Part shown: positions 8,531-17,405 of the stretch, piece after piece
Layout: every line of letters begins with the position of its first letter
Position numbering within the stretch: position 1 is the stretch's first letter
From: Melastoma dodecandrum
Lineage: Eukaryota; Streptophyta; Magnoliopsida; Myrtales; Melastomataceae
NCBI GenBank assembly: GCA_029817715.1
Contig: JARUPY010000091.1
Span: 1,502,501 to 1,566,500 of the forward strand
DNA length: 64,000 nt
Direction: 5' to 3'
The notes under the pieces: generated by a model
Told to the model about the DNA's origin: nothing
Seen by the model: only the letters and a program-made list of their open reading frames with translations
The model's database searches: none
Position numbers and translations under genes: made by a program

Positions 8531-9439
8531 ATGGATAGGATCTTCGACGGTCTCGCGCTGGTGCGCGGGCTGCACTTCGCCGCCGTGTTCGCGCTGTTCG
8601 GCGGCGCGATGTTTTGGGCCTATGCCCCCCGCGGCGACGCCGCCGCGACGCGACGCGTGGCGTCGAACGTCCGTCGCGTCGCCGCCCCCGTCGCCCTGCT
8701 GACGGGCGTCGCCTGGCTGTGCGCGACGATCGTCAACATGACCGGCGGCCTCGAAGGGCTCGGCGATGCCGAGACGCTGCACGCCTTCTTCCTCGAGACG
8801 CTGTTCGGGCCGATCGAGATCGTGCGGATCGCGGTCCTGCTGCTGCTTACCGCCGTCGCCTTCGCGCCGATCCGCGAGTCCGCCCGCGACGCGGCGGTCG
8901 CCATCGCGAGCGGCCTTCTGCTCGTCAGCCAGGCCTGGCTCGGCCATGCCGCCGAAGGCGGCCAGACCTGGCACGGCGCGCTGATGATCGCCTGCTACGC
9001 CGCCCACGTCCTCGCCGCCGCCGCCTGGGTCGGCGGCCTGCCGCCGCTACTCGCGTGCATCGCCGAGCTGCGCCGCACGGCGGGCGGACCGGCGATCCTG
9101 CATCTGCTGTCGCGCTACTCGCTCATGGCGAGCCTCGCCGTCGCGCTCGTCGTGGCGAGCGGCCTCGCCAACGCGGCCTTCCGGGTGCCGGGCCATATCA
9201 GCGCGCTGTGGCCGAGCAACTACGGCACCGTCCTGTCGATCAAGGTCGCGCTCGTCGTGCTCATGCTCGCGCTCGCCGCCTACAACCGCTTCGTCGCGAT
9301 GCCGCGGCTTCGCGCCGCCGGCGCCGACGCACGCACCCTCCCCCGCATTGGCGTCAGCATCGGCTGCGAGATCGCCCTCGCCCTCGCCGTCCTCGCCGCC
9401 GCCGCCGTCCTCGGCATCACGCCCCCGCCGGCGGCCTGA
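8531..9439 (+). CDS. copD: CopD family copper-resistance/uptake membrane protein
   Basis: A 302-residue inner-membrane protein with about eight hydrophobic helices. It shows features of CopD/PcoD: GLHFAAVFALFGGAMFW at the start, a WLGHAAEGG segment, HVLAAAAWVGGLPPL and SIKVALVVLMLALAAYNRF near the end. CopD is proposed to move copper across the inner membrane together with CopC. An alternative TTG start 9 bp upstream is possible; ATG at 8531 is preferred, although neither has a strong ribosome binding site. It ends the cassette and converges on the EamA gene. Confidence 0.9.
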   Translation: MDRIFDGLALVRGLHFAAVFALFGGAMFWAYAPRGDAAATRRVASNVRRVAAPVALLTGVAWLCATIVNMTGGLEGLGDAETLHAFFLETLFGPIEIVRIAVLLLLTAVAFAPIRESARDAAVAIASGLLLVSQAWLGHAAEGGQTWHGALMIACYAAHVLAAAAWVGGLPPLLACIAELRRTAGGPAILHLLSRYSLMASLAVALVVASGLANAAFRVPGHISALWPSNYGTVLSIKVALVVLMLALAAYNRFVAMPRLRAAGADARTLPRIGVSIGCEIALALAVLAAAAVLGITPPPAA

Positions 9440-9467
9440 CCGCGCGGCGGTCGGACCCGGAGCAGGC

Positions 9468-10394
9468 TCACGTCGTTGCCGGGCGCGGCCGCACGGCGGC
9501 GATAACCCTCCCGTCGATGGCAGCCAGGCCCACGCCGATCAGCGCCATGCCCAGGTAGGCTGCCGGTTGGATGTGCTCGCCGAGGATGAGATTGCCGAGC
9601 AGCAGGGCGCTGATCGGCAGCAGGAAGGTCACCAACAGCAAGTTGGTGGCGCCGGCGGTCGCCAGGATGCGGAAGTAGAGGATGTAAGCGAGCACCGTGC
9701 AAAGGAGCGCGATGCCGGCGAACGCGCCCCAGACCTTGCCGGACGGGAGCGGGAGCGTCCAGAACCTCTCCGTGACGGCGGCGACAGGCACCATGACCAG
9801 TGTGGCACCGGTGATTTGGCCGGTCGCCACCTGCAGGGGCGGCAGACCCCTGAAGCGCCGGCCGTAGATGCCGGCGAAGGCGTAGGAGAGCGCTGCCAGC
9901 AGACAGGCCGCCTCGCCGGGCAGGCTTTCGGACATGAGCCCCCGGATGGCATCAGGCCCGACCAGCACGACGACGCCGAGAACACCGAACAGCACGCCGA
10001 CGGCGCGTGCCCAGGTGAGCCGCTCGGTCCGTGTGAGGAAATGCGCCGCCACGACCGTAAACACCGGCGTGGTCGCATTCAGGATAGAGGCAATCCCGCT
10101 CGAGACACGAATTTCGCCCCAGACGATCAGGCTGAACGGGACGACGTTGTTGAGGAGGCCCATGACGATGAATTGGCTCCAGGGGAGCCTGGCGCTCATC
10201 GGATCCCGGCGAACCATCAGAAACAGGTTCAGGATGACCGCCGCGATGCCGACCCGGCCGAGCACGACCGTGAAAGGCGGAAGCTGGGCGACCAGCACCT
10301 TGAAGAAGAAGAACGAGCTTCCCCAAAGCACGGAGAGGGTGAGCAGCATCGCCCATTCCGCTCCGCTCATCGACGAGGACCGCCGCTCCGCCAT
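9468..10394 (-). CDS. EamA (DMT superfamily) transporter
   Basis: A 308-residue membrane protein with ten predicted helices arranged as two EamA repeats (about 10-140 and 155-295). The first carries LWGSSFFFFKVLV and the second ALSYAFAGIYGRRF. Proteins of this family export amino acids or other metabolites; the substrate is not inferable. A longer frame begins at 10442, but ATG 10394 is preceded by AGGAGCAGG at good spacing. It is divergent from the ada gene and ends 28 bp from copD. Confidence 0.88.
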   Translation of the reverse strand: MAERRSSSMSGAEWAMLLTLSVLWGSSFFFFKVLVAQLPPFTVVLGRVGIAAVILNLFLMVRRDPMSARLPWSQFIVMGLLNNVVPFSLIVWGEIRVSSGIASILNATTPVFTVVAAHFLTRTERLTWARAVGVLFGVLGVVVLVGPDAIRGLMSESLPGEAACLLAALSYAFAGIYGRRFRGLPPLQVATGQITGATLVMVPVAAVTERFWTLPLPSGKVWGAFAGIALLCTVLAYILYFRILATAGATNLLLVTFLLPISALLLGNLILGEHIQPAAYLGMALIGVGLAAIDGRVIAAVRPRPATT

Positions 10395-10649
10395 CGCCTG
10401 CTCCTGCACGCTCAGTGTTCCGGCTTCTGATACAGGCGGCATCGGAGGTCGGCGCTCCGGTTCTTGCGCCGCAATCGAAGCCGGTCGTCAGACGGCAAAC
10501 CAGGCGGGAAGATCGAGCGAGCGGGCTGCGGTGACGTGCTTGCCCTCCGGAGCAGGACATGGCCGAATACCCGAGCAAGGGGCGGAGTGCGCCACGCGCC
10601 AGAAGAGCCATTGTCGTCTGGACAAGACAGTTCGACCAGGAGACACGCC

Positions 10650-11750
10650 ATGCTCGCCTCTGCCCGCACCGAACAGCAGCGCGGCCCTAATGCCCGCGGT
10701 CTTTACAACGGGGACGACGCTCGGCTCGCCGCCGTGCGGTGCCGCGACGCCGCGGCAGACGGGCTGTTCTACTATTCCGTCGCCACGACGGGCGTGTACT
10801 GCAACCCGTCCTGCGCGGCGCGGCCGGCCCTGCTGCGGAACATGGCGTTTCATGACACGCGTGCCGAGGCGGAGCGCGCAGGATTTCGACCGTGCAAAAG
10901 GTGTCGTCCCGATCTTCCGCCGCGGGCGGCGCGCGAGGCCGAGATCGTCGCTGCCGCCTGTCGCCTGATCGAACAATCCGAGGAGGAGCCGTCGCTCGCA
11001 AAGCTGGCGGATCGGATCGGATTGAGCCCCCACCACTTCCACCGCCTGTTTCGGCGCGTCGTTGGGGTGACGCCGAAAGCTTACGCTGCGGCGCACAGGC
11101 AGGCCCGCGTGCAGGCGCAGCTTGCCGCCGGGTCGTCGGTCACGCAGGCCATCTACGAGTCCGGTTTCAACTCGCCCGGCCGCTTCTATGAAGCCACCGC
11201 CGACATGCTGGGAATGATGCCCTCGCGCTATCGCGCTGGTGGGAAGGGCGAAGCGATCCGTTTTGCGTTCGGCCGCTCGAGCCTCGGCACCGTCCTGGTC
11301 GCGGCGACCGACAAAGGGCTCTGCGCCATCCTGCTCGGGGAGAGCGAGGAGGATCTGTCGCAAGATCTGCGCGCTCGGTTTCCTCATGCCGACCTCAGCG
11401 TGGCGGAGCCAGGCTTCTCCGATTGGGTGCGCCGTGTCGTGGCCATGGTCGATCATCCCGAGCAAAACCAGGCTCTCGGCTTGCCGCTCGACATCCGCGG
11501 CACCGCCTTTCAGCGTCGCGTGTGGGAGATCCTGCGCAGCATTCCGCCCGGCGAGACCCGCTCGTACCGCGATGTCGCCGCCGAGCTCGGCAGCCCCGCA
11601 GCAGCGCGGGCCGTCGCGAGCGCCTGCGGCGCGAACGCCTTGGCGATCGCAGTGCCCTGCCATCGCGTCGTCGCATCCGACGGGGGCTCCGCCGGCTACC
11701 GCTGGGGCGTCGAGCGAAAGCGCGAGCTGCTCAAGCGCGAGCGAGCATGA
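10650..11750 (+). CDS. ada: Bifunctional Ada: methylphosphotriester/O6-methylguanine methyltransferase and activator
   Basis: A 366-residue protein with the full Ada architecture. The N-terminal zinc domain has four cysteines (C51, C55, C82, C85), one of which accepts methyl groups from phosphotriesters. An AraC-type helix-turn-helix spans about 95-180 (SLAKLADRIGLSPHHFHRLF). A C-terminal O6-alkylguanine transferase domain carries the active-site PCHRV with C337. In Ada proteins, methylation of the N-terminal Cys turns the protein into an activator of its own regulon. The ATG at 10650 follows CAGGAGA. It is divergent from the EamA gene, which could be under Ada control. Confidence 0.95.
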   Translation: MLASARTEQQRGPNARGLYNGDDARLAAVRCRDAAADGLFYYSVATTGVYCNPSCAARPALLRNMAFHDTRAEAERAGFRPCKRCRPDLPPRAAREAEIVAAACRLIEQSEEEPSLAKLADRIGLSPHHFHRLFRRVVGVTPKAYAAAHRQARVQAQLAAGSSVTQAIYESGFNSPGRFYEATADMLGMMPSRYRAGGKGEAIRFAFGRSSLGTVLVAATDKGLCAILLGESEEDLSQDLRARFPHADLSVAEPGFSDWVRRVVAMVDHPEQNQALGLPLDIRGTAFQRRVWEILRSIPPGETRSYRDVAAELGSPAAARAVASACGANALAIAVPCHRVVASDGGSAGYRWGVERKRELLKRERA

Positions 11751-11861
11751 GGCCTTCGCGCGCGGCGCCCGCATTATGTTTATGATCCAACTTTTTTAGC
11801 TCTGGCGAATACAACGTTCAAAGCCGGCAAAGCGCGACGACCAACCACCTCGCGTACGGCG

Positions 11862-12794
11862 CTAAGGGCGCAGGCCTTCCACCTGCACGGGGTTGGCCCT
11901 CACGTGATCGATGAAGGCGCGAAGCTTGGGAAGCACCTGTCGCCGCTCGGAGAAGAAGAGGAACACGCCAGGTATCTTGGGGCCATGCCCCTGCAGCACC
12001 TCCTGAAGCGCGCCGCTGGCGAGGTGCTCGAGCGCGATCGGCTCGGGCACCTGCGCCACGCCGATGCCGGCGAGCGACGCCCCAAGAATGGTCGGAAAAT
12101 CGTTCGCGATCATCGGCCCGGTGACCGTCATGTCGATTGGACGGCCGTCCTCGATGACGCGCCAATCGCCGACCGCGCCGCTCGAGCGACGGATCCGGAT
12201 GCAGGCATGGCGCCGCATGTCGTCAGGCGTCTCGGGCGTTCCTGCGCGCTTGAGATAACCCGGGCTGGCCACGAAGATCAGGCGAAACGGCGGCGACAGG
12301 CGCACCGTGACCATGTCCTCCGCGATGAACTGGCCCATTCGTACGCCGGCGTCGAAGCCGTCCTTCGCCAGATCGACCAGCTCCTCGCTCGCGGCAATCT
12401 CGATCGTCACCTCGGGGTAGGCCGCGCAGAACGAGGCGAGGATCGGCTCCAGGATCAGCTGCACGACCGCGCGGGGCACCGCCAGGCGCAGGAGCCCTGA
12501 CGGACGCTCCGCCATCCCTTTCGCCGCGTCGCTCGCCGCCAGCATGGCCTCGAAGGCCGGCTGGGCGTGCGCCAGAAAGCGCCCGCCAGCCTCTGTCAGG
12601 CCGACGCTCCGGGTCGTGCGGGTGAACAGCGCCACGCCCACGCGAGCTTCGAGCTGCCGGACCGCTTGGCTGACCGCCGAGGGCGACACGCCAAGGTCGT
12701 CGGCCGCCTGACGGAAGCTCCGACGCTCCGCCACGCGCAGGAAGGCCTCGACACCATCAAGCGCGCCGCGCTCGACTGTGTAGTTCTGCTTCAT
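11862..12794 (-). CDS. LysR family transcriptional regulator
   Basis: A 310-residue LysR protein: winged helix-turn-helix at about 13-72 (VEAFLRVAERRSFRQAADDL, SPSAVSQAVRQLEARVGVAL), then an effector domain at about 98-300. The effector domain resembles the common CrgA/DmlR-like group (ASPGYLKRAGTPETPDDMRR, RHACIRIR). It is transcribed divergently from the NmrA-like gene at 12871 with 76 bp between the starts, so it is the probable regulator of that gene. Confidence 0.9.
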   Translation of the reverse strand: MKQNYTVERGALDGVEAFLRVAERRSFRQAADDLGVSPSAVSQAVRQLEARVGVALFTRTTRSVGLTEAGGRFLAHAQPAFEAMLAASDAAKGMAERPSGLLRLAVPRAVVQLILEPILASFCAAYPEVTIEIAASEELVDLAKDGFDAGVRMGQFIAEDMVTVRLSPPFRLIFVASPGYLKRAGTPETPDDMRRHACIRIRRSSGAVGDWRVIEDGRPIDMTVTGPMIANDFPTILGASLAGIGVAQVPEPIALEHLASGALQEVLQGHGPKIPGVFLFFSERRQVLPKLRAFIDHVRANPVQVEGLRP

Positions 12795-12870
12795 GGTTCA
12801 TGCAGATTAGTCCCAGTTATCGCGCAAAGGAAGGGCGCGTACATCGGGTTGCAGAGAAAGGAACCACGCC

Positions 12871-14004
12871 ATGCCCCAGCCCAAGATCCTCGTAACCGGC
12901 GCGACCGGCAAGACCGGCGGCCACGTCGCCGCGCAGCTCCTCGCCGCCGGCTATCCCGTCCGCGCGTTCGTCCGGCGCGAGGACGCCCGCAGCGCCAAGC
13001 TCCGAAGCGCCGGCGCCGAGATCGCCGTCGGCGACCTCGCCGATCCGCAGCATCTGCTGGCGGCGATGCGAGGCGTGCAGCGCGGCTACTTCCTGCCGCC
13101 CTTCGATCCCTACATGATCCAGAGCGCGACCGCCTTCGCCGCCGCCGCCCGCGAGGCGCGACTGGAGTCGATCGTGGCGCTCAGCCAATGGCTGGCCAAC
13201 CCCGAGCACCCGTCGATCGCCACGCGCCAGCATTGGCTCGCCGACCGGATGTTCGCGGCGCTGCCGGACACGGCGGTGACGATCGTCAATCCCGGCTTCT
13301 TCGCCGACATGCCCTACATGAGCCTGATCAAGTACGCGGCGCAGCTCGGCGTGCTGCCGTTTCCGGCGCGCGGCAGCAGCAGGAACGCGCCGCCGTCGAT
13401 CGACGACATCGCCCGCGTCGTCGTCGGCGCGCTGATCGACCCGGCGCAGCACGGCGGCAAGAGCTATCGCCCGACCGGCCCGGACATGCTGTCCCTGAAG
13501 GACATGGCCGCGATCATGGGCAAGGTGCTCGGCCGCACCGTGGTCCACGTCGAGATGCCCCTGTGGATGTTCTACAAGGCGGCGCGGATGGACGGCTTCG
13601 ATCCCTTCCTGCTCAGCCAGATGGGCGCCTATCTGCAGGATCACGATCGCGGCGCCTTCGAGCTCGGCGGGCCGACCACGCACGTGCTTGAGGTCACCGG
13701 GCGTCAGCCGGAGAGCTTCGAAGCCATCACCCGGCGCTACGCCGCACAGCCGCAGGCGCAGCGCACGATGGGGAATTTTCTCAAAGCGTTCGCGGGCTTC
13801 ATGAGCGTCCCGATGCGTCCCGGCTGCAACCCCGATCGCTTCGCCCGCAAGCTGTGGATGCCGCAGCCCGCGCACCCCTTGCTGAGCGCCGACTCCGCGC
13901 TCTGGCGCGAGGAACACGGCGTTCCGCCGCGGCCGGCTACGGCACCCGGCAAGGCCGGTGGCAACGTGGCAAGCGTGCGTGCGCCCGCGATCGAGCCGGC
14001 CTGA
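12871..14004 (+). CDS. NmrA-like NAD(P)-binding protein
   Basis: A 377-residue protein opening with a Rossmann fold and the motif GATGKTGG (residues 10-17), followed by RAFVRRED, typical of NmrA/SDR-a5 atypical short-chain dehydrogenases. No complete YxxxK catalytic pair is evident, so it may sense or bind NAD(P) rather than catalyse. The last 80 residues (after about 290) are longer than usual for NmrA proteins and Pro/Ala-rich at the end. An upstream AAAGGAACC supports the start. It is followed 36 bp later by a membrane protein gene and faces a divergent LysR gene. Confidence 0.85.
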   Translation: MPQPKILVTGATGKTGGHVAAQLLAAGYPVRAFVRREDARSAKLRSAGAEIAVGDLADPQHLLAAMRGVQRGYFLPPFDPYMIQSATAFAAAAREARLESIVALSQWLANPEHPSIATRQHWLADRMFAALPDTAVTIVNPGFFADMPYMSLIKYAAQLGVLPFPARGSSRNAPPSIDDIARVVVGALIDPAQHGGKSYRPTGPDMLSLKDMAAIMGKVLGRTVVHVEMPLWMFYKAARMDGFDPFLLSQMGAYLQDHDRGAFELGGPTTHVLEVTGRQPESFEAITRRYAAQPQAQRTMGNFLKAFAGFMSVPMRPGCNPDRFARKLWMPQPAHPLLSADSALWREEHGVPPRPATAPGKAGGNVASVRAPAIEPA

Positions 14005-14040
14005 CCCCACCGCACATCCCGATCTCGACAGGAGCCCGCC

Positions 14041-14775
14041 ATGCTCGCCGCGCTACCGCTCGCCCCGACCTTCCTTGCCTACGTCGCCGTGATGGCGACC
14101 ATCGTCGCCGCAACGCTTATCCGCGTGCTGTCGCCCCGAGCCGCCGCCGCGGCGCTCGCCGTCTTAGCGATCTGGCTCGGCTATGCCGCCGTCCTCGGCT
14201 ACAGCGGCATCGTCGGCAACACGCGCCTGCCTGTCCCCGGCGTCTTCATCTTGCTCGCGCCGATCGTCGCCTTCGTGGCGCTCGTGCTGGTCCGCTCGCC
14301 GGCCGGCCGGTATCTGGCGGTGCGCGTGCCGCTGGCGTGGCTGATCGGCCTGCAGGCGTTCCGCATCGGCGTCGAGCTGACGCTGCACCGGCTCTGGGAG
14401 CTTGGGTCGGTCCCCAAACTGATGACGCTGGGCGGCGGCAACATCGAGATCCTTGTCGGGTTCAGCGCGCCGCTGTTCGCCTGGATCGTGACGCGCGGGC
14501 CCGGCGGCCGCCGCATCGCGCTGATCTGGAACGTCGTCGGCCTGGCTTCGCTCGCCAACGTGGCGGCCCGCGCCGTCCTGACCGCGCCCGGACCGCTGCA
14601 CCTCGTCCATGCCGAGGTGCTGAACACGGCGCTCGGCACCTTCCCCTACACGTTCATCCCCGGCTTCATGGCGCCGCTGGCCATGATGCTCCACGTGCTC
14701 ACCTTCCGCGCGTTGCGGGCCAAGGCGCGCGCGACCTCGCCCGAGCTCGGCGCGGTCGCCGCTATCGCTTCGTAG
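14041..14775 (+). CDS. Conserved hypothetical membrane protein
   Basis: A 244-residue protein with about seven hydrophobic helices. Recognisable segments are IWLGYAAVLGYSGIVGNTRL, LIGLQAFRIGVELTLHRLW and PYTFIPGFMAPLAMMLHVLT. The pattern resembles uncharacterised alphaproteobacterial membrane proteins; no function was recognised. AGGAG lies 8 bp before the ATG. It probably forms an operon with the NmrA-like gene and so falls under the same LysR regulator. Confidence 0.75.
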   Translation: MLAALPLAPTFLAYVAVMATIVAATLIRVLSPRAAAAALAVLAIWLGYAAVLGYSGIVGNTRLPVPGVFILLAPIVAFVALVLVRSPAGRYLAVRVPLAWLIGLQAFRIGVELTLHRLWELGSVPKLMTLGGGNIEILVGFSAPLFAWIVTRGPGGRRIALIWNVVGLASLANVAARAVLTAPGPLHLVHAEVLNTALGTFPYTFIPGFMAPLAMMLHVLTFRALRAKARATSPELGAVAAIAS

Positions 14776-14831
14776 GTTCCGCAATCTGACGAGATCGCGC
14801 ACCGTTGGGCGGAAAACCGGCGCGCGAAGCC

Positions 14832-14866
14832 CCACCCGACGCTCGTTGTCATGGAGCGTCGGGTGG
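14832..14866. repeat. Long perfect hairpin between membrane-protein and Hint genes
   Basis: A 13-bp perfect inverted repeat (CCACCCGACGCTC / GAGCGTCGGGTGG) surrounds a 9-nt loop. No U-tract follows on either strand, so it is not a standard intrinsic terminator. It lies 57 bp after a stop codon and could still stabilise the 3' end or terminate with a factor. Confidence 0.6.
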
Positions 14867-14970
14867 CTGACGCAGCATCTCGAAGGCGAAGTCGAGCATG
14901 GGGTACGATACCAAACACTCCCTCCCACGCAGCCAAGCTCCGTTTGTTGCACTACCGTCATTATCCGATG

Positions 14971-14985
14971 TTAACCCAACGTTAA
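14971..14985. promoter_or_regulatory. CtrA-type box upstream of first Hint-domain gene
   Basis: TTAA-CCCAACG-TTAA; on the minus strand it reads TTAA-N7-TTAAC, the full CtrA consensus. It ends 35 bp before the GTG start at 15020, a suitable position for promoter control by the cell-cycle regulator CtrA. Confidence 0.55.
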
Positions 14986-15019
14986 GTGTCGCGTATGTGT
15001 AAACGAGTAAGGGTGCGTC

Positions 15020-17344
15020 GTGGCGGGATCGTTGACATTCACTCCTGGCGATCTCGTCGTCAGCGTCTATGGTGACGGCGACGGAAGCGGTACCTACAGC
15101 GACAATCAAGCATCGCCCATCGTTCTGCAGGAACTGACGACGTCAGGCACCGCGGTCGGGCAGCTGGTGCTTCCGCAAACCACCACGACAGTCAACGGCG
15201 TCACCGAGAACGCCATTTCCGGCGAGTACGGCTCGTCGTCCGAAGGAACGCTGGAGCTATCTGGCGACAAGCAGTCGCTCACCATTGTCGGCTACGGCGT
15301 CAATGCTTCGACCTACAATGCAGGCGGCGCCGCGACATACGGCAACGCCGCTCTGGCGCAATCCACAAGCGTGCCCGGCGGCAAGTATACGCCCGTCGCA
15401 CGCGTTGTTGCCGATATAAAATTCGATGGCACGGTCGATACGTCGACCTCCGCCTACAACATCGACAATACAAACAATCCGCGCAGCGTCGCCACGACCG
15501 ACGGCTCGTCGTTCTATGTCGCCGGCCAGGGCGTGAAGGGCGACAAGACGCAGGGCCTGTTCGTCCTCAACGACGGGACCACGACCACGACGCCGACGGC
15601 GATCAACAATTCGACGGACATGAGAACGGCCGAAATCTACAACGGCAATCTCTACGTCTCGACGGACAGCAAGCAGGGGCCGACGGCCAACATAGCCGAG
15701 TACAACGGCCTCCCCACCGCTGCGGCGACCCCGACCGTCCTCCCCGGCATCAGCAAGTCCGTCACCTTGGGTGCGGGCCAGGGGAACACTGTCAACGGGT
15801 CGTAGGGCACCGTCAATCTCAGCCCGGAAAACTTCTACTTTGCCAACGCGACGACCCTCTATGTCGCCGACGGCGGGCAACCGAAGGCCGGCGGCCTCGG
15901 CGATGGCGGCCTTCAGAAGTGGACGCTCGGCACCAACGGGCAGTGGGGCCTCGACTACACGCTGTCAGCCGGCCTCAATGTTCAGAGCAACACGGGCACC
16001 CAGGGCACGACCGGCCTGATCGGCCTGACGGGCGTGACCAACACGGACGGCACCGTCTCGCTCTACGCGACGAACTCCACGATCGGCGACCTCGATCAAA
16101 CCTATCTCTACGGCATCACGGACAATCTCGCAGCGACGACCCCGTCGGGCGCGGCCGGCGAGGCCTTCAAAACCCTTTACGTGGCTCCCACCGATACGAA
16201 CATTCGCGGCGTCGCGTTCGCGCCTCAAGCTGCCGACGTGACGTGCTTCGTCTCTGGCACGAGGATACGGACCGCCGACGGCGACATCCCCGTCGAGGAC
16301 CTGCAGGTCGGCGACAGGGCCGTCACCGCCGCGGGCGACCTGCGCGCCATCAAGTGGCTCGGCCACCGCACCATCGACTGCCGCAGGCATCCGCGTCACG
16401 AGGTCTGTCCGATCCGCATCTCGGCCCACGCGTTTGGCGACGGCCGCCCAGCGCGCGATCTCTGCGTCTCGCCAGGTCACGCGATCTGCGTCGACCTTCT
16501 GGGCGAGGTGTTCATCCCGGCCGCTGCCTTGGCCAACGGCTCGACCATCCGGCAGGTCGAGGTCGACACCGTGACGTAATGGCATATCGAGCTCGAGACC
16601 CACGACGTGCTGCTCGCCGAGAACCTCGCTGCGGAAAGCTATCTCGACATGGGCAACCGCGGCTTCTTCGCCGAGAGCGCGCTGATCGACTTCGAGGCGA
16701 TCCCGGATGCCGACGTCTCGAGCCGGTCGCATGCCGATTTCTGCCGCCCTTACCATGCAAGCGGCCCCGTCGTCGCCGCCGTGCAGTCCCAGCTTCGCGC
16801 GAGGGCGATCGCGACGGGGTGGAGCCTCGACGCGAGCGACCCGCTTGCCGATCTCCATCTAGTGGTCGATGGCGTCCGGATCGATCCCGTCCGCCGCGCG
16901 TGGACCGCGCGCTTCAGTGTGCCGGCCGCCGCGAAAGAGGTTTGGCTCGTCACCGAGACGTCGCGCCCCTGCGATATCGAAATGAACGGCGACAGCCGCG
17001 CGCTCGGTGTCTGCGTGACGGGCCTGACGATCGACGACGGCTTCGGCGCGCCGCGCCCGGTGAGCCTCGCCGACCCGCTGATCGATGCCGGCTTCCACGC
17101 TCTCGAGGACGGCGCGCGCCGCTGGACGGTCGGCAGGGCCGCTCTCGCGCCAGCTCTCTTTGCGGGGCAAGACAGCACCGAGCACGACGGCACCGAGCAA
17201 GGCGGCACCGGGCACGACGGCGTCTTCCTGCGCGTGGACCTTGCGGGCCCGGCCTTGCCGCGCTGGACCTTCAAGGCCGGCGAACCGCAGGGCGCTGCTT
17301 CGTTGCCTGATGAGACCAGCATCGCGTCGGTCGCAAGCCACTAA
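15020..17344 (+). pseudogene. Hint_2-domain secreted protein gene with two in-frame stop codons
   Basis: One frame runs from a GTG at 15020 to TAA at 17344 and is interrupted only by TAG at 15803 and TAA at 16577. The N-terminal third is a Gly/Thr/Asn-rich, beta-propeller-like region (YNGNLYVSTDS, ATTLYVADGG). A Hint_2 autoprocessing domain begins at the Cys encoded at 16244 (CFVSGTRIRTADGDIPVEDL) and is followed by the same long C-terminal domain as in the next gene. The TAA at 16577 sits where the paralogue has a tyrosine codon (TAC). The first stretch alone would give a 261-residue protein without Hint. No frameshifts are present, so decay looks recent; sequencing error or readthrough remain possible. 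Confidence 0.75.
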
Positions 17345-17405
17345 GTCTGCCGCAGGTCGATCGGACCGCGACCGGATCGTCTTCGTACAAAGAGAGTAAT
17401 GCGTC

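Noticed and set aside
15803..16579. Selenocysteine or pyrrolysine recoding at the stops in the first Hint gene
   Set aside because: The stops are TAG and TAA, not TGA; no recoding machinery or structured element is seen, and the paralogue has a plain Tyr codon at the second site.
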